A DNA stretch of 64,000 nucleotides from an uncultured bacterium (GCA_903928495.1 CAIYQZ010000050.1:23526-87525); one strand, 5' to 3'; shown: positions 18,090 through 27,291, counted from the first letter of the stretch. Made by a program: numbers and translations. Notes: generated by a model not told the origin, from the letters alone.

Positions 18090-18971
18090 TCAGACAGCGA
18101 AACGCGCCTGGAGTTCGGGCAATGCCAGCTCTTGCAGCACCTGGGCCAGGCGCTCGCGGGCGCGGTCCACTTGCTGGGCGGTGGCACCGTGGCTGGCCAG
18201 GATCAGCTCGTTTTTCATGGAATGTTCCCAGCCCACCAGCTCGGTCACGGTCACCTGGTAGCCGTGCGCCTCCAGCCGCAGGCAGCGCAGCACATTGGTG
18301 ATCTGGCTGCCGAACTCGCGCGCGTGCAGCGGGTGGCGCCACAACTCGCTCAGCGGGCTGCGCGAGGCACTCAGTGCCTTGTGTTTGCGCAGGGCGGCGG
18401 CCACCTCGGCCTGGCAGCAGGGCACCAACACAAGGTGGCGAGCCTGTTTGGCCAGCGCAAAGTCAATGGCATCGTCTGTGGCGGTGTCGCAGGCGTGCAG
18501 TGCGGTCACCACGTCGATGCGCGGGGGCAGTTCGGTGCTGGTAGTGGCGGCCTGCACACTCAGCGGCAGAAACGACATGCGCGCAAAACCCAGCTCGCGG
18601 GCCAGCTCGCGCGAGCGCTCCACCAGCTCGGTGCGGGTTTCAATGCCATACACATGCCCGGTGCTGCGCTGGGCAAAAAAGCGGTCATACAGCATGAAGC
18701 CCAGGTAAGACTTGCCTGCGCCATGGTCGGCCAGGGTGACCGTGCCGCTGGCGGCCAGCACCTTGTCCAGCAGTGGCTCGATGAACTGCAGCAGGTGGTT
18801 CACCTGCTTGAGCTTGCGGCGGCTGTCCTGGTTGAGCTTGCCCTCGCGGGTGAGGATGTGCAACGCCTTGAGCAGCTCCACCGACTGGCCAGGGGCCAGG
18901 CCCAACTGTTCATGCATCGAGGGAGCCACTGCCACTGCAGCAGCCTTGGAATGTGGGGGGCGTTTCGACAT
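18090..18971 (-). CDS. SAM-dependent methyltransferase (Methyltransf_32-like)
   Basis: A 293-residue soluble protein. An N-terminal helical region has KLNQDSRRKLKQVNHL, then motif I is LADHGAGKSYLGF with the acidic residue in YGIETR. The stretch VVTALHACDTATDDAI followed by LVLVPCCQAE is the hallmark of the family that includes GSTCD-like and possible RNA methyltransferases, with a PCC motif in place of NPPY. The target is unknown. ATG 18971. It lies between a K+ channel gene and an antiporter gene on tight spacers, so all four are likely cotranscribed. Confidence 0.82.
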   Translation of the reverse strand: MSKRPPHSKAAAVAVAPSMHEQLGLAPGQSVELLKALHILTREGKLNQDSRRKLKQVNHLLQFIEPLLDKVLAASGTVTLADHGAGKSYLGFMLYDRFFAQRSTGHVYGIETRTELVERSRELARELGFARMSFLPLSVQAATTSTELPPRIDVVTALHACDTATDDAIDFALAKQARHLVLVPCCQAEVAAALRKHKALSASRSPLSELWRHPLHAREFGSQITNVLRCLRLEAHGYQVTVTELVGWEHSMKNELILASHGATAQQVDRARERLAQVLQELALPELQARFAV

Positions 18972-18993
18972 GCGGGGATGATAGGTCAGGCAT

Positions 18994-19413
18994 TCAGCGC
19001 TCTGGCGGGGCGCTCTTCGCGGCCAGCGCCTGGCGCAGTTCGGCCACTTCGTCGCGTACCAGGCGGATTTCGCGCATCAGGTCGCGCTCGATCTGGCGCT
19101 CTTCTTCGTCCACCTCCCGCTCCACAAAAATGGCGGCCAGCGATGCCGTCACCAGCGACAGCACCGCCAGGCCCAGCAACACCACCACCACCGAAAACCC
19201 GCGCGATGCGTGTGTAGATGGCACCAGGTCGCCATATCCCACTGTGGCCGCGGTGGTGAAGGCCAGCCACAGGCCGTCGCTGAGGGTTTTCACTTTCGGA
19301 TCCAGCCACCAAAAGCCCACCCCACCCAGCAGCAAAATGAGCATGGCCAGGACGAGGGAATACACCAGCCCCCGGCGGATCAAAAACAATTGGCGTTTGC
19401 GGTGTTGGGTCAT
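18994..19413 (-). CDS. Two-helix potassium channel
   Basis: A 139-residue inner-membrane K+ channel subunit of the Ion_trans_2 type: basic N-terminus, TM1 (about 14-33), pore loop with the selectivity filter TVGYGD near 54-59, TM2 (about 70-92), then a charged helical tail rich in Glu/Arg that could form a coiled coil in the tetramer. It has no RCK or cyclic-nucleotide domain. ATG 19413 was preferred over an upstream start, which would add a Cys/Arg-rich stretch unlike the family. It is first in the operon and divergent from srkA, with only 38 bp between start codons. Confidence 0.9.
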   Translation of the reverse strand: MTQHRKRQLFLIRRGLVYSLVLAMLILLLGGVGFWWLDPKVKTLSDGLWLAFTTAATVGYGDLVPSTHASRGFSVVVVLLGLAVLSLVTASLAAIFVEREVDEEERQIERDLMREIRLVRDEVAELRQALAAKSAPPER

Positions 19414-19451
19414 GCACCGGATTGTCTCGCGGCCCGCGCACAATCGAACGC

Positions 19452-20525
19452 ATGAGCAACCCCGACGCACCGCACCCGTTCGAATCCCTCACCCCCGACC
19501 TGGTGCAAGACGCCCTCAGCAGCGTGGGCCTGTGGGGCGATGGTCGGCTGATGGCCCTCAGCTCCTACGAAAACCGCGTGTACCAGGCCCATCTGGACGA
19601 ACCGGTGCAGGGCCACAGTGCCGTGGTACTGAAGTTCTACCGGCCCGAGCGCTGGAGCCTGGCGCAAATTGAAGAAGAGCATGCCTTTTCAGCCGAGCTG
19701 GTGTTGGCCGAGGTGCCGGTGGTGGCTCCGCTCACGCTCAACGGCAGCACTCTGCACCACATCGGCGGGTTTGCGTTTTCGGTGTGCCCCCGCAAAGGTG
19801 GCCGCCGCCCCGAGCTGGACGACTTCGACGTGCTGGAGTGGGTGGGCCGTTTTTTGGCACGCATCCACACCGTGGGCGCCGCCCGGCCCTTTGCCCACCG
19901 CCCTGCCCTGACCACGCAGACCTTTGCGCTGGATTCGCGCGATTGGCTGCTGGCCCACCACATGGTGCCGCTGGACATGCAATCGCGCTGGGAAGCCGCG
20001 CTGGGCAAGGCCCTGGATGTGTTGCAACAGGTGGCGCCCGAAATAGCAAACTATTCAATACCAACAACCGCTGGAGGCATAAATGACGATGAATTTCAGC
20101 CGGGAGCGCTGAAGGCCATACGCCTGCACGGCGACTGCCATCCCGGCAACATTCTGTGGACGCCCACCGACCTGCCCGGCGGCGGCCCGCACTTTGTGGA
20201 CCTGGACGACGCCCGCACCGGCCCCGCCGTGCAAGACCTGTGGATGCTGCTGGAAGGCGACCGTCGTCAGCAGACCATGGCGCTGAGCGCATTGCTGGAA
20301 GGCTACGAACAGTTCCGCCCCTTCGACCGGCGCGAGCTGACGCTGATCGAACCTCTGCGCACCCTGCGCCAGATTCACTACAGCGCCTGGCTGGCACGCC
20401 GCTGGGCCGACCCCACCTTCCCCATCAACTTCCCGTGGTTTGGCAGCAGCGACTACTGGGCCGGGCAAATTCACCAGTTGGAAGAGCAGACCGAAGCCAT
20501 GCAGGAGCCGCCGCTGGTGGTGTGA
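19452..20525 (+). CDS. srkA: Stress response kinase A, with a repeat-derived insertion
   Basis: A 357-residue aminoglycoside-phosphotransferase-fold Ser/Thr kinase of the SrkA/YihE family, which protects against stress-linked cell death in E. coli. The N-lobe has MALSSYENRVYQ and VVLKFYRPERW with the ATP lysine. The catalytic loop is RLHGDCHPGNILW and the metal-binding motif is FVDLDDARTGP. ATG 19452 is family-like. Just before the catalytic loop, residues about 197-216 (IANYSIPTTAGGINDDEF) are encoded by an AT-rich block (20043-20098) that matches the dispersed intergenic repeat. The frame is kept, so the protein may still work. Confidence 0.92.
   Translation: MSNPDAPHPFESLTPDLVQDALSSVGLWGDGRLMALSSYENRVYQAHLDEPVQGHSAVVLKFYRPERWSLAQIEEEHAFSAELVLAEVPVVAPLTLNGSTLHHIGGFAFSVCPRKGGRRPELDDFDVLEWVGRFLARIHTVGAARPFAHRPALTTQTFALDSRDWLLAHHMVPLDMQSRWEAALGKALDVLQQVAPEIANYSIPTTAGGINDDEFQPGALKAIRLHGDCHPGNILWTPTDLPGGGPHFVDLDDARTGPAVQDLWMLLEGDRRQQTMALSALLEGYEQFRPFDRRELTLIEPLRTLRQIHYSAWLARRWADPTFPINFPWFGSSDYWAGQIHQLEEQTEAMQEPPLVV
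20043..20098 (+). repeat. Dispersed AT-rich repeat, copy 3, inside srkA
   Basis: Starts ATAGCAAACTATTCAATACC and continues CAACCGCTGGAGGCAT. It aligns with the intergenic copy at 53909 with about seven differences over the first 38 bases. Local GC is about 38 percent (23 of 60 bases), against a clearly GC-rich gene. Confidence 0.75.
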
Positions 20526-20543
20526 AGCGCAGCGAGTGCAGCC

Positions 20544-22493
20544 CTAACCGCGCGCCAGCAACCCAGCCACCTGCTGCTGCAGGCCTTCGGGGGTGACCGC
20601 TGCTGCCGCCACAGGCACTCCCACATTCAGCCCCACGCGGTTGAACAGGCCGCGCCTGAAGGGTTTGACCATGGCCACACCGCGCTCCACCCGGCTGAAA
20701 AACGAGCCCCAGAGATTGGTCAGTGCCATGGGAATCACCGGCACATCCAGCCCGTCGGCCTGGGCCTGCTCCAGGATTTTCATGATGCCGCCCTTGAAGG
20801 TTTGCAATGTGCCGTCCTGGGTGATGCCGCCTTCCGGAAAGATGGCCAGCAAATCGCCTTCGCGCAACACCTGGGCGGCAGCTGCAAACGCGGCCTCGTA
20901 GGCTTGCGGGTCTTCTGCCCGGGGGGCAATGGGTATGGCCTTGGCCAGGCGGAACAGCGTGCCCAGCACCGGGGTTTTGAAAATGCGGTGGTCCATCACA
21001 AAGCGGATGGGCCGGGGGCTGGCCGCCATCAGCAGCACAGCATCGACAAAACTCACGTGGTTGCACACCAGCACGGCCGCACCTTGGGTTGGCAGGTGTT
21101 CATCCCCCGCCACCTTGAAGCGGTACACACACCGCGACAGCACCCAGGCGACAAAGCGCAGCAGGTACTCGGGCACCAGCATGAAGATGTAAAACGCCAC
21201 CACCGCATTGGCCAGGCCCGTGAACAGAAACACCTGCGTCACACTGAACCCGCTGCCCAGCAAGGCCCCTGCGATCAGGCTGCTGGCAATCATGAACAGT
21301 GCGTTCAGGATGTTGTTGGCCGCGATGATGCGAGCGCGGTGCGTGGGTTGGCTGCGCATTTGAATGAGCGCATACATGGGAACGCTGTACAGGCCCGCAA
21401 ACAGGCTGAGCAACATCAGGTCGGCCATGACACGCCAATGCGGCGGGTGCGCCACAAAAGCGCCCAGGCTGTACACGGCCTGGGTGGCCTCTTGCAGACC
21501 CGCAGCAGCAAAGTACAGATCGACGCTGAACACCGTCATGCCGATGGCACCGAGCGGCACCAGGCCAATTTCCACATGGCGGCGGCTGAGCACCTCGCAC
21601 AACAGGCTGCCCGTGCCAATGCCGATGGAAAACACCACCAGCAACAGGCTGGCCACCTGCTCGTCGCCATGCAACACATTCTTGGCAAAGTTGGGAAACT
21701 GGCTGAGGAACACCGCACCAAAAAACCACATCCAGCTGATGCCCAGCAAGGAGCGGAACACCACCACGTTCTCGTGGGCCAGTTTCAAGTTGCGCCAGGT
21801 TTCGGTGAGAGGGTTCCAGTTGATGCGCAGGTTGGGGTCTTGGGCAGGCGTGGGCGGTATGAACTCGGCCGTGAGCCAACCCAGCATGGCCAGGGCCACG
21901 GCAGCCACGCCCACGGCGTTCGCGCCGATGCCGGGCATGGCAATGATGAGCCCACCCGCGACGTTGCCCAACAAAATGGCCACGAAGGTGCCCATTTCGA
22001 CCATGCCGTTGCCGCCCATCAGCTCGCGCTCGGTGAGGTGCTGCGGCAAATAGGCAAACTTGACCGGCCCAAACAGGGTGGACTGCAGGCCCATCAGGAA
22101 GATGCAGACCAGCAAAATGCCCACGTGCTGCGTGAAAAACCCGTAGGCTGCCAGCACCATGACAGCCACCTCCAGCTGCTTCAGCCGCCTGATGAGCATT
22201 TGCTTGTCGTACTTGTCGGCCAGCTGGCCACTGGTGGCAGAAAACAGCACAAACGGCAAGATGAACAGCGCCCCGATCACCAGCCCCGCCATGGCCGGGG
22301 GCAGCCAATCCACCTGCAGCTGGTAGGTCACCAGCACCGTGAACGCAAACTTGAACAGGTTGTCGTTGCCTGCGCCCAGAAACTGCGTCCAGAAAAACGG
22401 CGCAAAACGGCGCTGGCGCAGCAGGGCAAACTGGTTGGGGTGTTCGTGCCCATCGGGCTGCGTCAAACCAGCTGCTGGTGTGGTGGTGTTCAT
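20544..22493 (-). CDS. LplT-like MFS transporter fused to a PlsC acyltransferase
   Basis: A 649-residue membrane protein. Residues about 20-430 form a 12-helix MFS domain like the lysophospholipid flippase LplT (FFWTQFLGAGNDNLFKFA, SGQLADKYDKQMLIRRLK). Residues about 450-649 form a PlsC/LPLAT domain with NHVSFVDAVLL (the HX4D catalytic motif) and IFPEGGITQDG. In E. coli, LplT and the Aas acyltransferase/acyl-ACP synthetase are separate; longer fusions with the AMP-binding synthetase are known. Here the synthetase is absent, so the acyl donor is unclear. Likely role: import and re-acylation of lysophospholipids. Its ATG overlaps the stop of the ceramidase-like gene (ATGA), which suggests coupled translation. 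Confidence 0.9.
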   Translation of the reverse strand: MNTTTPAAGLTQPDGHEHPNQFALLRQRRFAPFFWTQFLGAGNDNLFKFAFTVLVTYQLQVDWLPPAMAGLVIGALFILPFVLFSATSGQLADKYDKQMLIRRLKQLEVAVMVLAAYGFFTQHVGILLVCIFLMGLQSTLFGPVKFAYLPQHLTERELMGGNGMVEMGTFVAILLGNVAGGLIIAMPGIGANAVGVAAVALAMLGWLTAEFIPPTPAQDPNLRINWNPLTETWRNLKLAHENVVVFRSLLGISWMWFFGAVFLSQFPNFAKNVLHGDEQVASLLLVVFSIGIGTGSLLCEVLSRRHVEIGLVPLGAIGMTVFSVDLYFAAAGLQEATQAVYSLGAFVAHPPHWRVMADLMLLSLFAGLYSVPMYALIQMRSQPTHRARIIAANNILNALFMIASSLIAGALLGSGFSVTQVFLFTGLANAVVAFYIFMLVPEYLLRFVAWVLSRCVYRFKVAGDEHLPTQGAAVLVCNHVSFVDAVLLMAASPRPIRFVMDHRIFKTPVLGTLFRLAKAIPIAPRAEDPQAYEAAFAAAAQVLREGDLLAIFPEGGITQDGTLQTFKGGIMKILEQAQADGLDVPVIPMALTNLWGSFFSRVERGVAMVKPFRRGLFNRVGLNVGVPVAAAAVTPEGLQQQVAGLLARG

Positions 22494-23476
22494 GATGGGC
22501 GCACCTGGGCAGTGTGTTGGCGAGAGCTGTTGAACAGGTTGGCGCCTCGGTCACCGGGCAAACGGGGCGATTTGGGCAGACTCAGCGCGTGCTGCATTCT
22601 GCCCGGAATGGTCGCCCCGGAGAGACCACTCAACACCGGCCACACCACACATGAAGCCACCAGGTGCTTGAGCGTGTGGCCCGACACCCAGCCATGCGTG
22701 ATGTCGAACACCGCATGGTCGGCCAGCTCGAACACCTTGGCCAGCGCGTAAATCAGCACCACGCTCAGCAGCGGCAGGCCCCACGTTCCACCGTTCAAGC
22801 GCCCACGGGGGGCCACGACGGTGAGAGCCAGCAGCAGCATCAGGCCGCCCAGTTGCAACACCAGCCAGGGTGTGGCGTTGCCACCCCGCCAGGCCAAAGC
22901 GGCTGCCACCGGTGCCAACAACAGCACCCCGATCACCATGCCCAGGGCCGCCCGACCGCTCACGCGGTCGGCCACGGCCAGGCCCAGCAATCCGGCAAAC
23001 GCCACGCCCATGGCCATGCGATCCAGCATGAGAGCCGCAGCATCTGGCTGCACGTGGTAAGCGGCCGAGCCCACCCCGGTGAACAGCAAGCCACCAAAGA
23101 ACAGCACGGAAGTCACCCACACCGGGCCAGACAGCGCCACCCAGCTCGTGCGGCCCAATCGCCACAGTCCCCAGGCACCGCCAGCCACAAAGCCCCCGTT
23201 GCTCAGCACATCCATGGCAAAGGGCAAACCCGCCAGGGCACGTTGGTCGGCAAACCGGTGATAGGCCTCAGGCTGTGGAAGAGCTGGCGCAAACACTGCC
23301 AAGGCCAGCCAACACGAGGCCACCAGCCACATGACCAGTTCAAGACGCTGTTCAGGGACTCGCCAGCCCTCGTGTCGCCGGGTGACCAGCCATGAATAAG
23401 CGGTCTGAGCCTGGCGCGGGTGCCGAGCGGGTTTTGGGCGATTGGCCATGGGCAGGGTGTCTCTGAAGTCGATCAT
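22490..23476 (-). CDS. Ceramidase-superfamily (CREST-like) membrane protein
   Basis: A 328-residue integral membrane protein with seven or eight predicted helices. Features shared with alkaline ceramidase/CREST proteins are a FADQRALAGLPFAMDVLSN segment, GSAAYHVQPDAAALMLDR with the conserved His and Asp, and the C-terminal pair of histidines in HGWVSGHTLKHL. These could bind a catalytic zinc. Betaproteobacteria usually lack sphingolipids, so the substrate is doubtful; another lipid amide is possible. ATG 23476 has AGAGG 5 nt upstream; ATG 23527 is an alternative. It is translationally coupled to the LplT/PlsC fusion and divergent from an XRE regulator. Confidence 0.75.
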   Translation of the reverse strand: MIDFRDTLPMANRPKPARHPRQAQTAYSWLVTRRHEGWRVPEQRLELVMWLVASCWLALAVFAPALPQPEAYHRFADQRALAGLPFAMDVLSNGGFVAGGAWGLWRLGRTSWVALSGPVWVTSVLFFGGLLFTGVGSAAYHVQPDAAALMLDRMAMGVAFAGLLGLAVADRVSGRAALGMVIGVLLLAPVAAALAWRGGNATPWLVLQLGGLMLLLALTVVAPRGRLNGGTWGLPLLSVVLIYALAKVFELADHAVFDITHGWVSGHTLKHLVASCVVWPVLSGLSGATIPGRMQHALSLPKSPRLPGDRGANLFNSSRQHTAQVRPS

Positions 23477-23539
23477 GAAAGCCTCTGTGGTGGGGAATGA
23501 GAGCTCATGATGCAAACCACGCCTCATAAAAGAAGCGAA

Positions 23540-23588
23540 TATCGATCTTGAAGTTTCTTTGAGATACTAAAAGTACCGAAATTCGATA
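23540..23588. promoter_or_regulatory. Inverted repeat TATCGA/TCGATA between divergent genes
   Basis: TATCGA (23540-23545) and TCGATA (23583-23588) flank an AT-rich stretch in the spacer between the ceramidase-like gene and the XRE regulator. It is a possible operator or autoregulatory site; the assignment rests on position and symmetry only. Confidence 0.3.
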
Positions 23589-23601
23589 CCAATGAATACC
23601 C

Positions 23602-24333
23602 ATGAGCACCACCGCCGACCTTGTTGCAGCCGTGAAGCTGGAGCTGAAAACCCTGCGCATGACCTATGCCGACCTGGCTGCAAGCCTCGGCATGGCCGAA
23701 TCAAGCGTCAAGCGCATGCTGGCCAAAGGAGACATGCCCCTGAGTCGGGTAGATGCCATCTGCCGCGTGATGGGTCTTGACTTTGCCGACCTGGCGCGCC
23801 GCGTGGCCGACGCGCAACCCCTGCTGAAAGAACTGACCGCCGACCAGGAGCGTGCCGTGGTGGCCGACAAAAAGCTGCTGCTGGTGGCCATCTGTGTGCT
23901 CAGCCAATGGACACTTGAACAATTGACCCATCAGTACCGCCTGAGCGAGGCAGAAGCCGTCAAGTACCTGGTGCAGCTCGACCGCATTGGCATCATTGAA
24001 CTGCGCCCTCTCAACCGCTACCGCCTGAAGCTGGACAAAGCGTTTCGGTGGCGGCCCCATGGCCCGGTGATGGACTATTTCCGCGACCACGCCCTGCTGG
24101 ATTACTACCGGGGAGGGTTCGATGGCCACGGCGAGGGGGTGCTGCTGGTTCACGGTTCCATCAGCCGTGCGCTGGCACCCTCGTTCCAGGAGCGTTTGCA
24201 AAAGGTGGCCCAAGACTTTGCCCGCCAGCACTTGGCCGACCAAAAACTGGCCGAGACCGACCGCACGGGCTACACCCTGGTGCTGGCCATGCGAAGCTGG
24301 GAATTTGAGGCATTTGCAGCGTTGCGCCGCTGA
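23602..24333 (+). CDS. XRE-family transcriptional regulator
   Basis: A 243-residue regulator. The first 65 residues form a helix-turn-helix of the Cro/CI type (TYADLAASLGMAESSVKRMLAKGDMP). The remaining 180 residues are a soluble helical domain without recognised ligand motifs; a winged-helix-like stretch (LSEAEAVKYLVQLDRIGIIEL) suggests a second nucleic-acid-binding or dimer region. ATG 23602. Divergent orientation from the ceramidase-like/LplT-PlsC pair makes these its most likely targets. I cannot name the signal it senses. Confidence 0.85.
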   Translation: MSTTADLVAAVKLELKTLRMTYADLAASLGMAESSVKRMLAKGDMPLSRVDAICRVMGLDFADLARRVADAQPLLKELTADQERAVVADKKLLLVAICVLSQWTLEQLTHQYRLSEAEAVKYLVQLDRIGIIELRPLNRYRLKLDKAFRWRPHGPVMDYFRDHALLDYYRGGFDGHGEGVLLVHGSISRALAPSFQERLQKVAQDFARQHLADQKLAETDRTGYTLVLAMRSWEFEAFAALRR

Positions 24334-24388
24334 AGCCACTCTGCCGATTTGCTGTATTGCCATCGGCGCTATCAAAAAAATTCAAGGC

Positions 24389-24916
24389 TCACAGCGCCCG
24401 CGACATGAAGTGCCAGCGGCTGTGGAGATCGGCAGGCACTTCCGTGCCGTCATAGGGGGCGCAGTCGGCAAACCCGTTGGCCTGGTAGAGGTGCTGCGCC
24501 GCCGTCATGAACGGGGCGGTGTCGAGGTACACACGCTCACAGCCAAAGGTGTGGGCGTCGGCGAGCAAGTGGTGCAGCAACCGCTCGCCCAAGTGCAGGC
24601 CACGGTAAGCAGGTCGAACGTAAATGCGTTTGACCTCTGCCACCCGTGGCGACAGGCAACGCAGCCCGCCCATGCCTGCCCACTGGCCGTTGACCTTGAC
24701 GAGGTAGAAGGTGCCGTGTGGCGGCCTGTGGCCACACACCTTGTCAATCACGGTGGGCACGTAGGCACTGGCAGGCATGCCATTGACCTGATCGGCCGGT
24801 ATGCCCAGATGAGCTTCAACGTTGGCAAACACCCACGTGAGGTATTCAACGTTGAGCTCAATCAACGCATCGCGGTGCGTCAGCGGGCTGACTGCAATGA
24901 ACTCGGCGTGAGGCAT
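24389..24916 (-). CDS. GNAT-family N-acetyltransferase
   Basis: A 175-residue acetyltransferase. The acetyl-CoA-binding motif A is seen in VKRIYVRPAYRGLHLGERLLHHLL (about 94-117; R-G-L-H-L-G as the Q/RxxGxG/A loop), followed by a C-terminal LYQANGFADCAPYDG. The substrate is unknown. ATG 24916 lies inside the 3' end of the SnoaL-like gene, giving a 37-bp overlap, so the two are probably coexpressed. A further upstream start would extend the overlap and is not family-like. Confidence 0.85.
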   Translation of the reverse strand: MPHAEFIAVSPLTHRDALIELNVEYLTWVFANVEAHLGIPADQVNGMPASAYVPTVIDKVCGHRPPHGTFYLVKVNGQWAGMGGLRCLSPRVAEVKRIYVRPAYRGLHLGERLLHHLLADAHTFGCERVYLDTAPFMTAAQHLYQANGFADCAPYDGTEVPADLHSRWHFMSRAL

Positions 24917-25269
24917 GGCGGCCCAAACGCAAACGATGCGCTGCGGATCAACCCGCCTTCCACCACATACACGCACACCAGTTCCATGCGACCCGGCCCC
25001 TCCGGGAAGGTTCGCGACACATCTTCATGATCGACCACCACGTTGCCAAACACCTCGCGGCGCAACAGGTGGGCGTGCAGATCGGGCTCGGAAAACCGGG
25101 CAGCTGTTCTGGCCTGGATGTCCGCGTGCCCCTGCGCCAGCAGCTTGCCGCCCAATTCAAACTGCTGGGCGTCGGGCGCGTAGGTTGCCAGCCAGGCTGT
25201 CAGATCGCGCGCGTTGTAGGCATCGAGCTGGCGTTGCACCACCACTTCAGGCGAGGTGTGGAGGGGCAT
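24880..25269 (-). CDS. SnoaL/NTF2-like protein (steroid delta-isomerase-like)
   Basis: A 129-residue single-domain protein with the NTF2-like cone fold pattern: an N-terminal helix QRQLDAYNARDLTAWLATYAPDA, then strands with FELGGKLLAQGHADIQAR and a C-terminal VCVYVVEGGLIRSASFAFG. Such proteins are small enzymes or binding proteins of many kinds, so no function is given. It starts 7 bp... upstream of nothing on its own strand except htpG, whose stop is at 25276, so it could be a read-through partner of htpG. It overlaps the GNAT gene by 37 bp. Confidence 0.8.
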   Translation of the reverse strand: MPLHTSPEVVVQRQLDAYNARDLTAWLATYAPDAQQFELGGKLLAQGHADIQARTAARFSEPDLHAHLLRREVFGNVVVDHEDVSRTFPEGPGRMELVCVYVVEGGLIRSASFAFGPPCLTPSSLQSAR

Positions 25270-25275
25270 TGGAAA

Positions 25276-27222
25276 TCACACCAGCAAGGCGTTCACGCGT
25301 TTGACGTAGGCGGCAGGGTCTTCAGGCAAACCGCCTTCGGCCAGCACGGCCTGGTCGAACAGGATGTGGGCCAGGTCGTCAAAGTGGGCGGAACCTTCCA
25401 GCTTTTTCACCAGCGAGTGGTCTGCGTTGACTTCCAGCGTGGGTTTGCTGTCGGGGGCCTTTTGGCCGGCGGCCTTGAGCATGCGGGCCAGCTGGTTGGA
25501 CACGTCGCCGTCTTCCACCACCAGACAGGCGGGGGAATCGACCAGGCGGGTGGTCACGCGCACGTCTTTGGCCTTGTCTTTCAGGGCTTCTTTCAGCTTC
25601 TCAAGCATGGGCTTGAAGCTTTCGGCGGCAGCTTCGGCGGCCTTCTTTTCGTCTTCGTCTTGCAGCTTGCCGAGGTCGACCGCGCCTTTGGCAACGCTTT
25701 GCAGCGGGGTGCCGTCGAACTCGTGCACAAATGACAGCGCCCACTCGTCCACGCGGTCGGTCATCAGCAGCACTTCAATGCCCTTTTTCTTGAACACTTC
25801 CAGCTGTGGGCTGTTCTTGGCACCAGCCACCGTGTCGGCGGTGATGTAGTAAATGGCCTCCTGGCCTTCCTTCATGCGGGCTTTGTAGTCTGCAAAACCA
25901 GTGCCCACGCCCTCGGTCGTGCTGCTGGCAAAGCGCAGCAGTTTGGCGATTTTGTCTTTGTTGGCAAAGTCTTCGCCCAGGCCTTCTTTCAGCACGCTGC
26001 CGAACTCGGCATAGAACTGGGTGTACTTGCCAGCCTCTTTTTCGGCAGCGGCTTTCTCTTCGGCAGTCAGCAGGTCGGTCACACCATCTGCGCCTTCCGC
26101 GGCGGGCAGCTTGTCTTTTTTGGCCATGTCTTCCAGCATGGCCAGCACGCGGCGGGTGTTGCCTTCGCGGATGGCTTTCACGTCGCGGCTTTCCTGCAGC
26201 AGTTCGCGGCTCACGTTCAGCGGCAGGTCGGCTGAATCGACCACGCCTTTGACCCAGCGCAGGTAGCTGGGCATTAGCGCCTCGGCGTCGTCCATGATGA
26301 ACACGCGCTTGACGTACAGCTTGATGCCGGCCTTTTTGTCCCGGTTCCACAGGTCGTGCGGGGCTTTGGAGGGAATGTAGAGCAGCTGCGTGTATTCGGT
26401 GCTGCCTTCCACGCGGTTGTGCGTCCAGGCCAAAGGGTCGGCCTGGTCGTAGCTGATGTTTTTGTAGAACTCGGCGTACTGTTCGTCAGACAGGTCTTTT
26501 TTGCTGCGGGTCCACAGCGCGCTGGCGGAGTTGACGGGTTCCCACTCGTCCTTCTTGACGTATTCGCTTTTCTCGGCGTCCCACTCTTCTTTTTGCATCA
26601 GCACGGGCAGGCTGATGTGGTCAGAGTATTTGCCGATGATGGTTTTCAGCTTCCAGTGGCTGAGGTACTCGGACGCGTCGTCACGCAGGTGCAGCGTGAC
26701 GCTGGTGCCGCGTGCGGGGCGGTCGATGGTTTCCACCTCGAAGTCGCCCGTGCCGCCGCTGACCCAGCGCACGCCTTCGGCGGCGGGCAGGCCCGCGCGG
26801 CGGCTTTCAACGGAAATTTTGTCGGCCACGATGAAGCCGCTGTAAAAGCCCACGCCGAACTGGCCAATCAGTTGGGCGTCTTTTTTCTGGTCACCACTCA
26901 AGCGGCCCATGAAGTCCTTGGTGCCGCTTTTGGCGATGGTGCCCAGGTGGTCGATGGCCTCCTGCGCGCTCATGCCAATGCCGTTGTCGGTGATGGTGAT
27001 GGTTTTGGCTTCTTTGTCGAATGCCACGCGCACATCGAGGTTGGGCGCGTCTTCAAACAGGGCGGCGTTGTTCAGCGCCTCGAAACGGAGCTTGTCGCAC
27101 GCGTCGGACGCGTTGGACACCAACTCGCGCATGAAAATTTCTTTGTTGGAATACAGCGAGTGCGTGACCAGGTGCAGCAGTTGCGCGACTTCGGCTTGGA
27201 AGGAAAGGGTTTGCTTGCTCAT
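25276..27222 (-). CDS. htpG: Molecular chaperone HtpG (Hsp90)
   Basis: A 648-residue bacterial Hsp90. The N-terminal GHKL ATPase domain has [23 protein letters not shown] and [14 protein letters not shown]. The middle domain has [18 protein letters not shown] with the catalytic-loop Arg, and the C-terminal dimer domain ends in KRVNALLV. Full length with no defects. ATG 27222. A near-consensus heat-shock promoter lies about 70-100 bp upstream and overlaps the stop codon of the hydrolase gene before it. Confidence 0.97.
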   Translation of the reverse strand: MSKQTLSFQAEVAQLLHLVTHSLYSNKEIFMRELVSNASDACDKLRFEALNNAALFEDAPNLDVRVAFDKEAKTITITDNGIGMSAQEAIDHLGTIAKSGTKDFMGRLSGDQKKDAQLIGQFGVGFYSGFIVADKISVESRRAGLPAAEGVRWVSGGTGDFEVETIDRPARGTSVTLHLRDDASEYLSHWKLKTIIGKYSDHISLPVLMQKEEWDAEKSEYVKKDEWEPVNSASALWTRSKKDLSDEQYAEFYKNISYDQADPLAWTHNRVEGSTEYTQLLYIPSKAPHDLWNRDKKAGIKLYVKRVFIMDDAEALMPSYLRWVKGVVDSADLPLNVSRELLQESRDVKAIREGNTRRVLAMLEDMAKKDKLPAAEGADGVTDLLTAEEKAAAEKEAGKYTQFYAEFGSVLKEGLGEDFANKDKIAKLLRFASSTTEGVGTGFADYKARMKEGQEAIYYITADTVAGAKNSPQLEVFKKKGIEVLLMTDRVDEWALSFVHEFDGTPLQSVAKGAVDLGKLQDEDEKKAAEAAAESFKPMLEKLKEALKDKAKDVRVTTRLVDSPACLVVEDGDVSNQLARMLKAAGQKAPDSKPTLEVNADHSLVKKLEGSAHFDDLAHILFDQAVLAEGGLPEDPAAYVKRVNALLV

Positions 27223-27291
27223 GGGTATCGTGCTGGGAAAAAGGTTTTAAACAACAGCGGGCACACGGACCAAACGGTGCCTGGCCCGTGC

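Noticed and set aside
24345..24385. Possible ninth repeat copy or a terminator after the XRE gene
   Set aside because: GCCGAT/ATCGGC can pair and an A run follows, but the polarity is wrong for a terminator on either strand and the match to the repeat core is weak.
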